In this document: positions 46,037 to 52,240 of the stretch, piece after piece
Layout: every line of letters begins with the position of its first letter
Position numbering within the stretch: position 1 is the stretch's first letter
From: Rickettsiales bacterium
GTDB taxonomy: Bacteria > Pseudomonadota > Alphaproteobacteria > Rickettsiales > SXRF01
NCBI GenBank assembly: GCA_021299465.1
Contig: JAJTHB010000005.1
Location: 109,044 to 173,043, forward strand
Direction of reading: 5' to 3'
DNA length: 64,000 nt
Notes under the pieces: generated by a model
The model's input: the letters and a program-made list of their open reading frames with translations, nothing else
Told to the model about the DNA's origin: nothing
The model's database searches: none
Made by a program: the position numbers and the translations under genes

Positions 46037-47239
46037 ATGAGTATTACCGAGATTACCGACCGCGTGTCGGCACTGGGCAATGCATGGGAGCAGTTCAAAT
46101 CTGTGAACGATGCACGCCTGAAAGAGATTGAGCGCAAAGGTCATTCTGACCCGCTTTACGCCGAACATCTTAGCAACATTAATGTAGCTATGGATAATTA
46201 TAAAAAGCGCCTTGATCAAATCGAGACGGCCTATAATCGCCCCGCGCTTGATGTGGCGAGTGACGGCTATAAGTCCCATAACAACGAAGGCGGCGAATAT
46301 GGCAAAGCCTTCCGCAACTATCTGCGTAAAGGTCTTGATGCTGGCCTCGAGGCGCTGCAAACCAAGGCGCTTTCAGTAGGTTCTGACCCTGATGGTGGCT
46401 ACCTCGTGACGCCGACCATGTCGTCGAAAATCATCACCGCTATCTTTGAAACGTCGCCAATGCGACAGCTTGCTTCGGTCGAAACCATTTCGTCTGATGC
46501 GCTGGAGTTGATCGATGATCATGATCAGGCAACTGCCGGATGGACCGGTGAAGTAACCGCCATTACCGAAACCAACACCCCGACACTTGCTAAACGTAAC
46601 ATTCCCACCAATGAACTTTTCGCGCAGCCAAAAGCAACGCAAAAACTGGTGGATGATGCGGCGGTGGATGTCGAGGCATGGCTTGCCGATAAGATATCGG
46701 ATATCTTCGCGCGCCGTGAAAATACCTCGTTCATTAGCGGCAATGGTGTGAACCAGCCGCGCGGTATCCTGACCTATGCGTCCGGCACGCAGTGGGGGCG
46801 CATCGAGCAGATCAATTCCGGAACCAACGGCGCCGTGACTGCTGACGCGATCATCAACATGTTCTACGCGCTTAAAGACGGCTACAGCAAGCGCGCCAGC
46901 TTCCTGATGAACCGAACGGTGGTGCAGTCCGTTCGCCTGCTGAAACAGACTTCCACCAACCAGTATCTCTGGCAGCCTGGACTTGCCAGCGGGCAGCCGG
47001 ATACCTTGATGGGGGTACCTGTATATATGGCCACCGACATGCCAACCGCTGCCACGAACTCGCTCTCAGTTGCGGTGGGTGATTTTAAGGCCGGTTATCA
47101 GATTGTGGATCGCCGTGGTATCCGCATTCTGCGTGATCCGTTCACAGAAAAACCGTTTGTGAAATTTTATGCCACCAAACGTGTTGGCGGCGATGTGATT
47201 AACTTCGAGGCCATCAAGCTGATGCGTCTTGCCGCTTAA
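46037..47239 (+). CDS. Major capsid protein (HK97 fold)
   Basis: 400 residues. A helical N-terminal scaffolding (delta) region of about 100 residues is followed by the HK97 core: SDPDGGYLVTPTMSSKII near 115, FETSPMRQLASVET near 138, and TLMGVPVYMATDMPT near 323. It assembles into the head shell. AGAGGA precedes the ATG. It overlaps the following frame only if the TTG-like upstream start of that gene is used. Confidence 0.96.
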   Translation: MSITEITDRVSALGNAWEQFKSVNDARLKEIERKGHSDPLYAEHLSNINVAMDNYKKRLDQIETAYNRPALDVASDGYKSHNNEGGEYGKAFRNYLRKGLDAGLEALQTKALSVGSDPDGGYLVTPTMSSKIITAIFETSPMRQLASVETISSDALELIDDHDQATAGWTGEVTAITETNTPTLAKRNIPTNELFAQPKATQKLVDDAAVDVEAWLADKISDIFARRENTSFISGNGVNQPRGILTYASGTQWGRIEQINSGTNGAVTADAIINMFYALKDGYSKRASFLMNRTVVQSVRLLKQTSTNQYLWQPGLASGQPDTLMGVPVYMATDMPTAATNSLSVAVGDFKAGYQIVDRRGIRILRDPFTEKPFVKFYATKRVGGDVINFEAIKLMRLAA

Positions 47240-47255
47240 TAAAAAGGAAATCAAC

Positions 47256-47669
47256 ATGAGAGACTTACTTAGAAACGTGCTGGCCAGCCAGCACTTCAAC
47301 CCAGCTAACTCGACCGTGACTCGTACCTCGACCACGATTGATTTGCAGGGCTACAACAGCGCGACGGTGGTATTTGCCATTGGTCAGTCCGGCGATACGC
47401 TTTCAGGATCAGTGTTCTGGACGCTGAAACTGACCCACAGCGATGACGATACCACCTATGTCGACGTGCCGCTTGCCGACCTGCTTAATACGGCGCAGAC
47501 GATTGTGATCGATGCTTCGGCAGAAGATCGCACGGCTTACAGCTTCGGTTACCAAGGTAGCCGTCGCTACCTGCGCGCTGTTGCTACACCAACCGGTACC
47601 CATTCGGTGGGCACGCCGATTGGTATCATCGCGCTTCGTGGAACTCCATCTTACGCCCCTGTGGTTTAG
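47256..47669 (+). CDS. Small structural protein following the capsid gene
   Basis: 137 residues from ATG at 47256, preceded by AAGGAAATC; the longer frame to 47229 overlaps the capsid gene. It is a beta-rich protein (TTIDLQGYNSATVVFAIGQS near 26-45, RRYLRAVATPTGTHSVG near 104). It resembles small decoration or head-tail proteins that follow capsid genes in GTA-like clusters. A terminator follows. Confidence 0.65.
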   Translation: MRDLLRNVLASQHFNPANSTVTRTSTTIDLQGYNSATVVFAIGQSGDTLSGSVFWTLKLTHSDDDTTYVDVPLADLLNTAQTIVIDASAEDRTAYSFGYQGSRRYLRAVATPTGTHSVGTPIGIIALRGTPSYAPVV

Positions 47670-47675
47670 GGACAA

Positions 47676-47709
47676 CGGCTACGGGCTAACCCCCGTAGCC
47701 GCGTTTTTT
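47676..47709 (+). terminator. Rho-independent terminator ending the head gene run
   Basis: CGGCTACGGG (47676-47685) pairs with CCCGTAGCCG (47692-47701), followed by CGTTTTTT. It separates the head genes from the inserted unknowns, so the downstream genes need their own promoters. Confidence 0.85.
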
Positions 47710-47790
47710 GCGGCTTATTTGCAACATGGTACAGATAAAAAGACCGGTTTTTTCGGGCTATTTTGGTAATTTAAGCTTTTCTTAAGCCAC

Positions 47791-47819
47791 TTGACCTAGC
47801 GTCGTCATTAAGTTAAGCT
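47791..47819 (+). promoter_or_regulatory. Possible sigma-70 promoter for the first inserted gene
   Basis: TTGACC (47791-47796) and TAAGCT (47814-47819) are 17 bp apart, 26 nt before the GTG at 47846. This is the expected place after the head-run terminator. Confidence 0.4.
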
Positions 47820-47845
47820 ATTGAAACTTAATTGCAAGGTGTGCC

Positions 47846-48193
47846 GTGACTAAACTCACCAAGACTGAACAGATCATCGCTGAAAAAACCGTTTGCATCC
47901 TGCTGGTGCGCGGCGAAAACCCAGATGGCGGCAAGATTTACGCCTATGTTGCGATTCGCGCCGACAAGCTGGAAGCATTTATGGAAGCTCAGAAACAGGG
48001 CACATTCTATCCTGAGGACTACGGCATTATCGTTGAATCTGGTGAGGGTGAACCTACTGATGAGATTAAGGCAAAAATGACGAAAGAATATGGGTTTAAC
48101 CATGAAGCTATGGTTGATATCGGCAGCACCGAGAAAGCCCATGATATCTCGAGCAATATCTCGAGTTTTGTCAGTAAACCTGAAGAATCATAA
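47846..48193 (+). CDS. Inserted small protein of unknown function
   Basis: 115 residues from GTG, preceded by AAGGTG. It has one compact alpha/beta-looking domain (VCILLVRGENPDGGKIYAYV near 16-35) and an acidic tail with repeated ISS. There is no membrane segment. It stands alone between the head terminator and the gene at 48320. Not a known phage structural gene. Confidence 0.6.
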   Translation: MTKLTKTEQIIAEKTVCILLVRGENPDGGKIYAYVAIRADKLEAFMEAQKQGTFYPEDYGIIVESGEGEPTDEIKAKMTKEYGFNHEAMVDIGSTEKAHDISSNISSFVSKPEES

Positions 48194-48201
48194 CCTGATT
48201 T

Positions 48202-48208
48202 GTGACAG
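48202..48208 (-). promoter_or_regulatory. Perfect PhoB half-site upstream of the insert gene at 48320
   Basis: CTGTCAC on the minus strand, followed by AAAT, as in a Pho box. The partner heptamer is poor. A second, plus-strand site lies 31 bp downstream. Confidence 0.3.
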
Positions 48209-48239
48209 TTAACATTTGTTTGTGTTAAGTCGCTGACGA

Positions 48240-48257
48240 TATTCACAAAACCGTCAT
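48240..48257 (+). promoter_or_regulatory. Pho-box-like repeat before the inserted gene at 48320
   Basis: TATTCAC-AAAA-CCGTCAT, heptamers 11 bp apart (4 and 6 of 7 matches). An extended -10 TGCTATCCT ends at 48284, one helical turn farther from the box than in a textbook arrangement. Confidence 0.4.
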
Positions 48258-48319
48258 ATTTCTTTTTTTCGTTTGTGCTATCCTAATTGAGTACTCGTGT
48301 GTGCTGAAACGAGGTTGGA

Positions 48320-49075
48320 TTGGGCGCGAACGGACATAACTCTGCGGGGCATACCAATGGTAAATCAAAATTTGCCATGAGAGTTGCTGGCTTTGTGGAT
48401 AGCCCATCCTTCAAGGAATCTGGTGCCTTTGTTGCTGCTGAAGGCGTCTCGATGATTACTTCATTGGGTGTTGTTGCCGTGCTTGATCAGGTTGCTTCCA
48501 AGCCACTTAAGTCTGCAAGCAAGTTTTTATCTAAAACTATCATTGAGCCGCACATTGAGACGCTGGAGTCCATCATCGGCAGGTTATGCAAACTAGATGA
48601 GTGTAAGGTTGATGAGAGTAAATCCAAGTCTGAACGCGCTGAACGCCTTGCCCATATCACGATAGTTTTCAGTGCTGCCTGGGCTATCAGTATGGCCTTT
48701 AAGATGGTTACCAGACATTTGCTAACCAAAGACATTCCAGAGCATAACCCGCATAGTGCAAAGTATCGGCCTCATCCTGATGACAAAAAGTTTTTAGGGA
48801 TGAGCAGGCACGAATGGAAGCTATGGGGGGCTGATGAAGCTGTGCATTATGGCTCATTGTTGCTGCTCAATACTGGAGCAGCAAAACTAACGGATGAAAT
48901 GATACGAACCAATACAAGAATCCTGACAAAGTGTGGATTATCAGAACAAAAGGCGCATGAGCTTTCTTCCATGGCATGGATCTGGGAGTTTCCTAACGTG
49001 CTGGGTGCTGCTGCTGGTATTGGTGTCATATCAAAATACAATAATCACAATTGGGGACAGAGCGTCTCGAAGTAA
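48320..49075 (+). CDS. Inserted membrane-associated protein of unknown function
   Basis: 251 residues from TTG at 48320, with GAGGTTGGA before it. There are three or four hydrophobic stretches, of which MITSLGVVAVLDQVA near 45 and TIVFSAAWAISMAFKMV near 113 are the clearest. The protein is probably membrane-associated, with a charged loop DECKVDESKSKSERAER near 93. No family recognised. It is an insert between the small capsid-linked protein and the head-tail connector, and has Pho-box-like sites upstream. Confidence 0.6.
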   Translation: MGANGHNSAGHTNGKSKFAMRVAGFVDSPSFKESGAFVAAEGVSMITSLGVVAVLDQVASKPLKSASKFLSKTIIEPHIETLESIIGRLCKLDECKVDESKSKSERAERLAHITIVFSAAWAISMAFKMVTRHLLTKDIPEHNPHSAKYRPHPDDKKFLGMSRHEWKLWGADEAVHYGSLLLLNTGAAKLTDEMIRTNTRILTKCGLSEQKAHELSSMAWIWEFPNVLGAAAGIGVISKYNNHNWGQSVSK

Positions 49076-49122
49076 CACGGCCATGATTTAGGCCATTCTT
49101 TCCTATTTTTTGGAGTAATTAT

Positions 49123-49674
49123 ATGCCGGTTCTGCGTAACCGCTTGCTCGCGCGCGTCATCGCGCCGGCCAGCGAACCACTGACACTGTCTGAAACTAAA
49201 CTTTACCTACGTGTGGATCATGGCGACGAAGACTCATTTATTGCTGATCTGGTGACGGCTGCGCGCATGGTTGCAGAGCATTGGATGAAGCGCTCTTTGA
49301 TAACACAGAGTTGGAAATTAGCTTATGATGATATGATTGATGATGATGTCTATCTTCCGATGGGTCCAGTCATTGATGTTTCAACCGTGACAATCGTAAA
49401 CCGAGACCAATCAACTGAGATTGTCGATACGGCACTGTATAGCCTGAATGCCGCCAAGAATATTATTAGACCTGAAAGTACCATACTAGGGTATCGTATC
49501 GAGATCGAGTATGTCGCAGGTTATGGTAGCGCAGCAAGTATTCCAAAACCCATCAAGCAAGGATTGTTGGCGCATATTGCTCATATGTATGATTATCGAA
49601 AGGGTGAATACGATACGGTGATTCCAGACGTATCCGCAAGACTATACATGCCGTTTCGTGAGTTGGGTTTGTAG
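49123..49674 (+). CDS. Head-tail connector (gp6 / GTA gene 6 type)
   Basis: 183 residues. LTLSETKLYLRVDHGDEDSF near 21-40, IADLVTAARMVAEHWMKRSL near 41-60, and the C-terminal VAGYGSAASIPKPIKQGLLAHIAHMYDYR in two segments are typical of phage gp6-like adaptors. It joins the portal to the tail. TTGGAG lies 8 nt upstream. Downstream a convergent insert begins after 1 nt. Confidence 0.88.
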   Translation: MPVLRNRLLARVIAPASEPLTLSETKLYLRVDHGDEDSFIADLVTAARMVAEHWMKRSLITQSWKLAYDDMIDDDVYLPMGPVIDVSTVTIVNRDQSTEIVDTALYSLNAAKNIIRPESTILGYRIEIEYVAGYGSAASIPKPIKQGLLAHIAHMYDYRKGEYDTVIPDVSARLYMPFRELGL

Positions 49675-49675
49675 T

Positions 49676-50107
49676 TTATCTGGCGAGTTCTGGGATACGA
49701 TTTCGATTCATGATTGAAAATGCAAACAGCAATAGCTGAACGTGTTGTTTGAATTTAGCTATCCAATCCTGAGATAGCGCGATACGGCAGTTTGCACAAA
49801 GATCTTCAAGGAATTGTAAGGCGCTATCGAAACTGAATGTCTGTAATGCTTCGATGAAGCGCTGTTTATTGTTTAGTGGGATTTTTTTTGCGGTCAGGTA
49901 AACGCCTTTGTACAAGTTGTGTAGGGCCTGATACCAGGGTTTATACGCTTCAGAGTAGTCCCCTGCTTTTTCGATAACTTCTTCAAGATAATACTCAACC
50001 CTAACAAGTGTGGGTTGGTAAAGTTGTAAAAATTGGTCAAATACTCGCTGCGCGCCTTCCTGGTCGTCTTCATGAAGAGGGGGGGGTATCTGGTCACTCT
50101 CGCTCAT
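49676..50107 (-). CDS. Inserted protein with textbook Pho box and probable leaderless start
   Basis: 143 residues from ATG at 50107. It is soluble and helical, with cysteines near 103 and 106 (LCANCRIALS) and no signal peptide; the family is unknown. A frame to 50119 exists, but that ATG sits inside the -10 hexamer (TATGAT at 50120-50115), so it cannot be transcribed from it. The ATG at 50107 falls at the expected transcription start, with no room for a Shine-Dalgarno. The gene opposes the structural genes, and its stop lies 1 nt from the connector stop. Confidence 0.65.
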   Translation of the reverse strand: MSESDQIPPPLHEDDQEGAQRVFDQFLQLYQPTLVRVEYYLEEVIEKAGDYSEAYKPWYQALHNLYKGVYLTAKKIPLNNKQRFIEALQTFSFDSALQFLEDLCANCRIALSQDWIAKFKQHVQLLLFAFSIMNRNRIPELAR

Positions 50108-50130
50108 GGTTGCAATCATACCAGAGTTTC

Positions 50131-50148
50131 ATGACAGTTTTATGACCG
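50131..50148 (-). promoter_or_regulatory. Pho box with matching -10 (PhoB target)
   Basis: CGGTCAT-AAAA-CTGTCAT on the minus strand matches CTGTCAT-AAAA-CTGTCAT at 17 of 18 bases. Its downstream end is exactly 10 bp from the extended -10 TGGTATGAT (hexamer 50120-50115), the arrangement used by PhoB-activated promoters, in which the box replaces the -35. It also lies 37 nt upstream of the plus-strand tail gene at 50185. Confidence 0.65.
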
Positions 50149-50184
50149 TGTAATGGTTCATATGGTTAACACTCGGAGATAGAT

Positions 50185-50598
50185 ATGTCGGTACGAAATG
50201 GCTCGCTCATGGTTGTTAAAATCGGTAGCGGAACAAATCCTGAAATTTATACAATATTGAATGGGGTAAAGTCCGCACAACTTGTTTTGAATAATCAATA
50301 TTTAAATGCGTCAGATGTTAATTCGGGGGCATGGCGCACCGGTCAGAATTCAGGTGGAATTCAATCAGCAACTATTAACCTTTCAGGGGTGTTTACTGAT
50401 AGCCAGTCCGAGCGGACTATACGGCAGAATGCTATTTCAAATCGAACGAGCAGCTATCGATTTTATTTTAGCAAGGGCGACTATATGGCCGGCCTGTTCC
50501 ATATCTCCAGCTTTTCGCTACAAAGCAGCGCACAGGCCATGGAAGAATATACGCTGAGTTTGCAAAGTGCAGGAGAGCTGACGTATAATCATTCCTAA
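50185..50598 (+). CDS. Major tail protein (TP901-1 type, GTA gene 9-like)
   Basis: 137 residues. It begins MSVRNGSLMVVKIGSG and contains LNNQYLNASDVNSGAWR near 37-53, then SGVFTDSQSERTIRQNA near 69, and YRFYFSKGDYMAGLFHISSF near 91-110, which fit the TP901-1-type tail tube family. GGAG lies 6 nt before the ATG. Its end overlaps the convergent insert by 4 nt. Confidence 0.85.
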   Translation: MSVRNGSLMVVKIGSGTNPEIYTILNGVKSAQLVLNNQYLNASDVNSGAWRTGQNSGGIQSATINLSGVFTDSQSERTIRQNAISNRTSSYRFYFSKGDYMAGLFHISSFSLQSSAQAMEEYTLSLQSAGELTYNHS

Positions 50599-51278
50599 GG
50601 GGTAACGACGTTCTTTGAAATTGAGCTAATATAGAGTGCGTAGCTTTCTCTCAGCGAAGATAAATTGGCTGGTTCACAGCTGGTTTTTGCATACATCTCG
50701 CGGTAAGAACCACGCGCTGCTGTCAGTATATCGTATTGAAGCCTGCCAGGTGCATTCACAGATGCCATTTCGACGGCCAGTGCGGACATGATGATATGAT
50801 AATCTGCAATCTGGGCAACCTCGCATTTTCTTAAAAAGAAATGAGTGACCAGAATCTCTTCATATCTACTCTTAATGGCATCAAGTTTTGATTGTTTATC
50901 GCTATTGAGTGCAGATGAGTCATACATCTCTGAAATTGGGTCACTGGATTTTGTTTGAATATTGCCCTTTGGTTCTGCAAGCTCAACGGGCGGCGGATTG
51001 TTTATGGCAGCGAGAATGTCATCAACCTGCATCTGAGAGGATTCTAGCCGCGCAAGATCAAATCTGGTTTGCCTGAGATGTGTATCGTAAACTATGATGA
51101 ATGCGGTATAAATCAGTAAAACAGCCAGTAGTTGAAGGCTTCTGCCCCAGGCAAAACGGCGAAGCGAGAAGGTTGAATCAATTTTTTTTAGGGCCTTATT
51201 TTGCTTGTAGTGAACCAGCACCATTATGGCTGGTATCAATAGCAGCAAGAGATACGTTTCTGTTTTATGTTCAAACAT
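50595..51278 (-). CDS. Inserted inner-membrane protein of unknown function
   Basis: 227 residues. Two N-terminal membrane helices (about 8-24 and 46-66), with KIDSTFSLRRFAWGRSLQLL between them, resemble the start of BatA-like aerotolerance proteins, but no VWA domain follows. The C-terminal 150 residues are periplasmic or cytoplasmic and helical, with two cysteines. It overlaps the upstream insert gene by 1 nt, forming a two-gene minus-strand unit. Confidence 0.55.
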   Translation of the reverse strand: MFEHKTETYLLLLLIPAIMVLVHYKQNKALKKIDSTFSLRRFAWGRSLQLLAVLLIYTAFIIVYDTHLRQTRFDLARLESSQMQVDDILAAINNPPPVELAEPKGNIQTKSSDPISEMYDSSALNSDKQSKLDAIKSRYEEILVTHFFLRKCEVAQIADYHIIMSALAVEMASVNAPGRLQYDILTAARGSYREMYAKTSCEPANLSSLRESYALYISSISKNVVTP

Positions 51279-51703
51279 CAGGGACGAGTGGCAGGTTCTA
51301 GGTTTGAACAGCGCAGTTCTACGCTTCCAAATGAAGCTTTCTCAGTGCGCAGCCTGTCAAAAGAAAAGCAACGATACTCTATTTCCAGTTCTTTATCGGA
51401 GCAATCACTGGAAGTCGTAATCTTTAGGGTCTTCTCGTTGGTAGGCACTTTGCAATCTAATTTGCCGGCACATAGCGATGAAACAATCTCTTTAACATTG
51501 TTTTCAAATAGATTTTCTGCATTGGGATATCTATCCAGGCAATTCAAGCCAAGACTGGCCCGGACGATAATGATTTGGTAGGCGCTTGTCTCTGTTTTAG
51601 GCGGCGCCTGCTTGGGGCGATCTGGTTTCTGAAAAGCCTGCCATGCAATGAAAACTGACAAAATAATGACAGAGATCGCGATGAGATGGGTTTTAAACGT
51701 CAT
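51278..51703 (-). CDS. Inserted membrane-anchored protein with SUEL-lectin-like cysteine pattern
   Basis: 141 residues. One N-terminal membrane helix (about 6-22) and a proline-rich linker are followed by an exported domain. VRASLGLNCLDRYPNA near 47, CAGKLDCKV near 78-86, and DCSDKELEIEYRC near 99-111 follow the pattern of SUEL/galactose-binding lectin-type domains (C-x-GK-x2-C-x-V...DC...K-x-L-x-I-x-Y-x-C). A sugar-binding surface role is possible but is inferred from cysteine and aromatic spacing only. It overlaps the next gene by 1 nt. Confidence 0.55.
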   Translation of the reverse strand: MTFKTHLIAISVIILSVFIAWQAFQKPDRPKQAPPKTETSAYQIIIVRASLGLNCLDRYPNAENLFENNVKEIVSSLCAGKLDCKVPTNEKTLKITTSSDCSDKELEIEYRCFSFDRLRTEKASFGSVELRCSNLEPATRP

Positions 51704-51744
51704 GCCCTACTTGTTACCCTCACGATGAAATATTTTCAAATGGT

Positions 51745-51762
51745 ATGAATCAATCATGACCG
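51745..51762 (-). promoter_or_regulatory. Weak Pho-box-like repeat before the lectin-like insert
   Basis: CGGTCAT-GATT-GATTCAT on the minus strand, heptamers 11 bp apart; about 12 of 18 bases match the consensus. TATTTC lies 12 bp downstream. It overlaps the start codon of the plus-strand gene at 51756, so coding constraint could explain it. Confidence 0.25.
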
Positions 51763-52025
51763 AAGAACGAATATTTTCTAGCCTGGCTGAAGAGCTAACA
51801 AGCGTTAAGAGGCAGCTTGGTGAATTAGAAAAAAAACAACTACGCATGGATCGATTGCTTGCACAACAATCGCGTACGATCACGGATTTAATTGAAAAGA
51901 TAATCGCTTCAAGAACAGCCGGTTGGCCTGATAATCGCAGTTCTGGATCAATCCGAACCAGTCAAGGGCAGGGGCTGGCTGAAGCTGTTTTTGCCATTTT
52001 GCGCGCCATGCGACGGAATATTTAA
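51756..52025 (+). CDS. Small coiled-coil protein in the tape-measure / tail-chaperone position
   Basis: 89 residues. The N-terminal half is a coiled coil (LAEELTSVKRQLGELEKKQL near 7-26), the middle is Ser/Gly rich, and the end is AEAVFAILRAMRRNI. The position after the tail tube corresponds to GTA genes 10-11 (assembly chaperone and tape measure). The short ending vaguely recalls tails of alphaproteobacterial tape-measure proteins. A real tape measure is much longer, so this is either a remnant, a chaperone or something else. Confidence 0.5.
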   Translation: MTEERIFSSLAEELTSVKRQLGELEKKQLRMDRLLAQQSRTITDLIEKIIASRTAGWPDNRSSGSIRTSQGQGLAEAVFAILRAMRRNI

Positions 52026-52132
52026 TGCATTAACCTTTTATTTGCGATTTTGATGTGTGGAAATATCATTTAAAATCAATTGTTAAATCGATCCTTCTTA
52101 AAATTGACATATTTCTGTCAAAGAAGATCGCC

Positions 52133-52150
52133 GCGTCACCAAAATGTCAT
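52133..52150 (+). promoter_or_regulatory. Pho box before the four-gene insert
   Basis: GCGTCAC-CAAA-ATGTCAT, heptamers 11 bp apart, 5 of 7 each with an A-rich spacer. TAGAGT at 52161-52166 is exactly 10 bp downstream and could be the -10; the better hexamer TATACT (52185-52190) is farther. A palindrome TTGACATATTTCTGTCAA (52104-52121) lies just upstream. Confidence 0.45.
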
Positions 52151-52240
52151 AAAAAACCCATAGAGTACTAGGTGCTATCGTTGGTATACTGTTAATGGCT
52201 GAAATTAGGTTTTTCAGCAGTATAGGGTAGTGACATCGTC

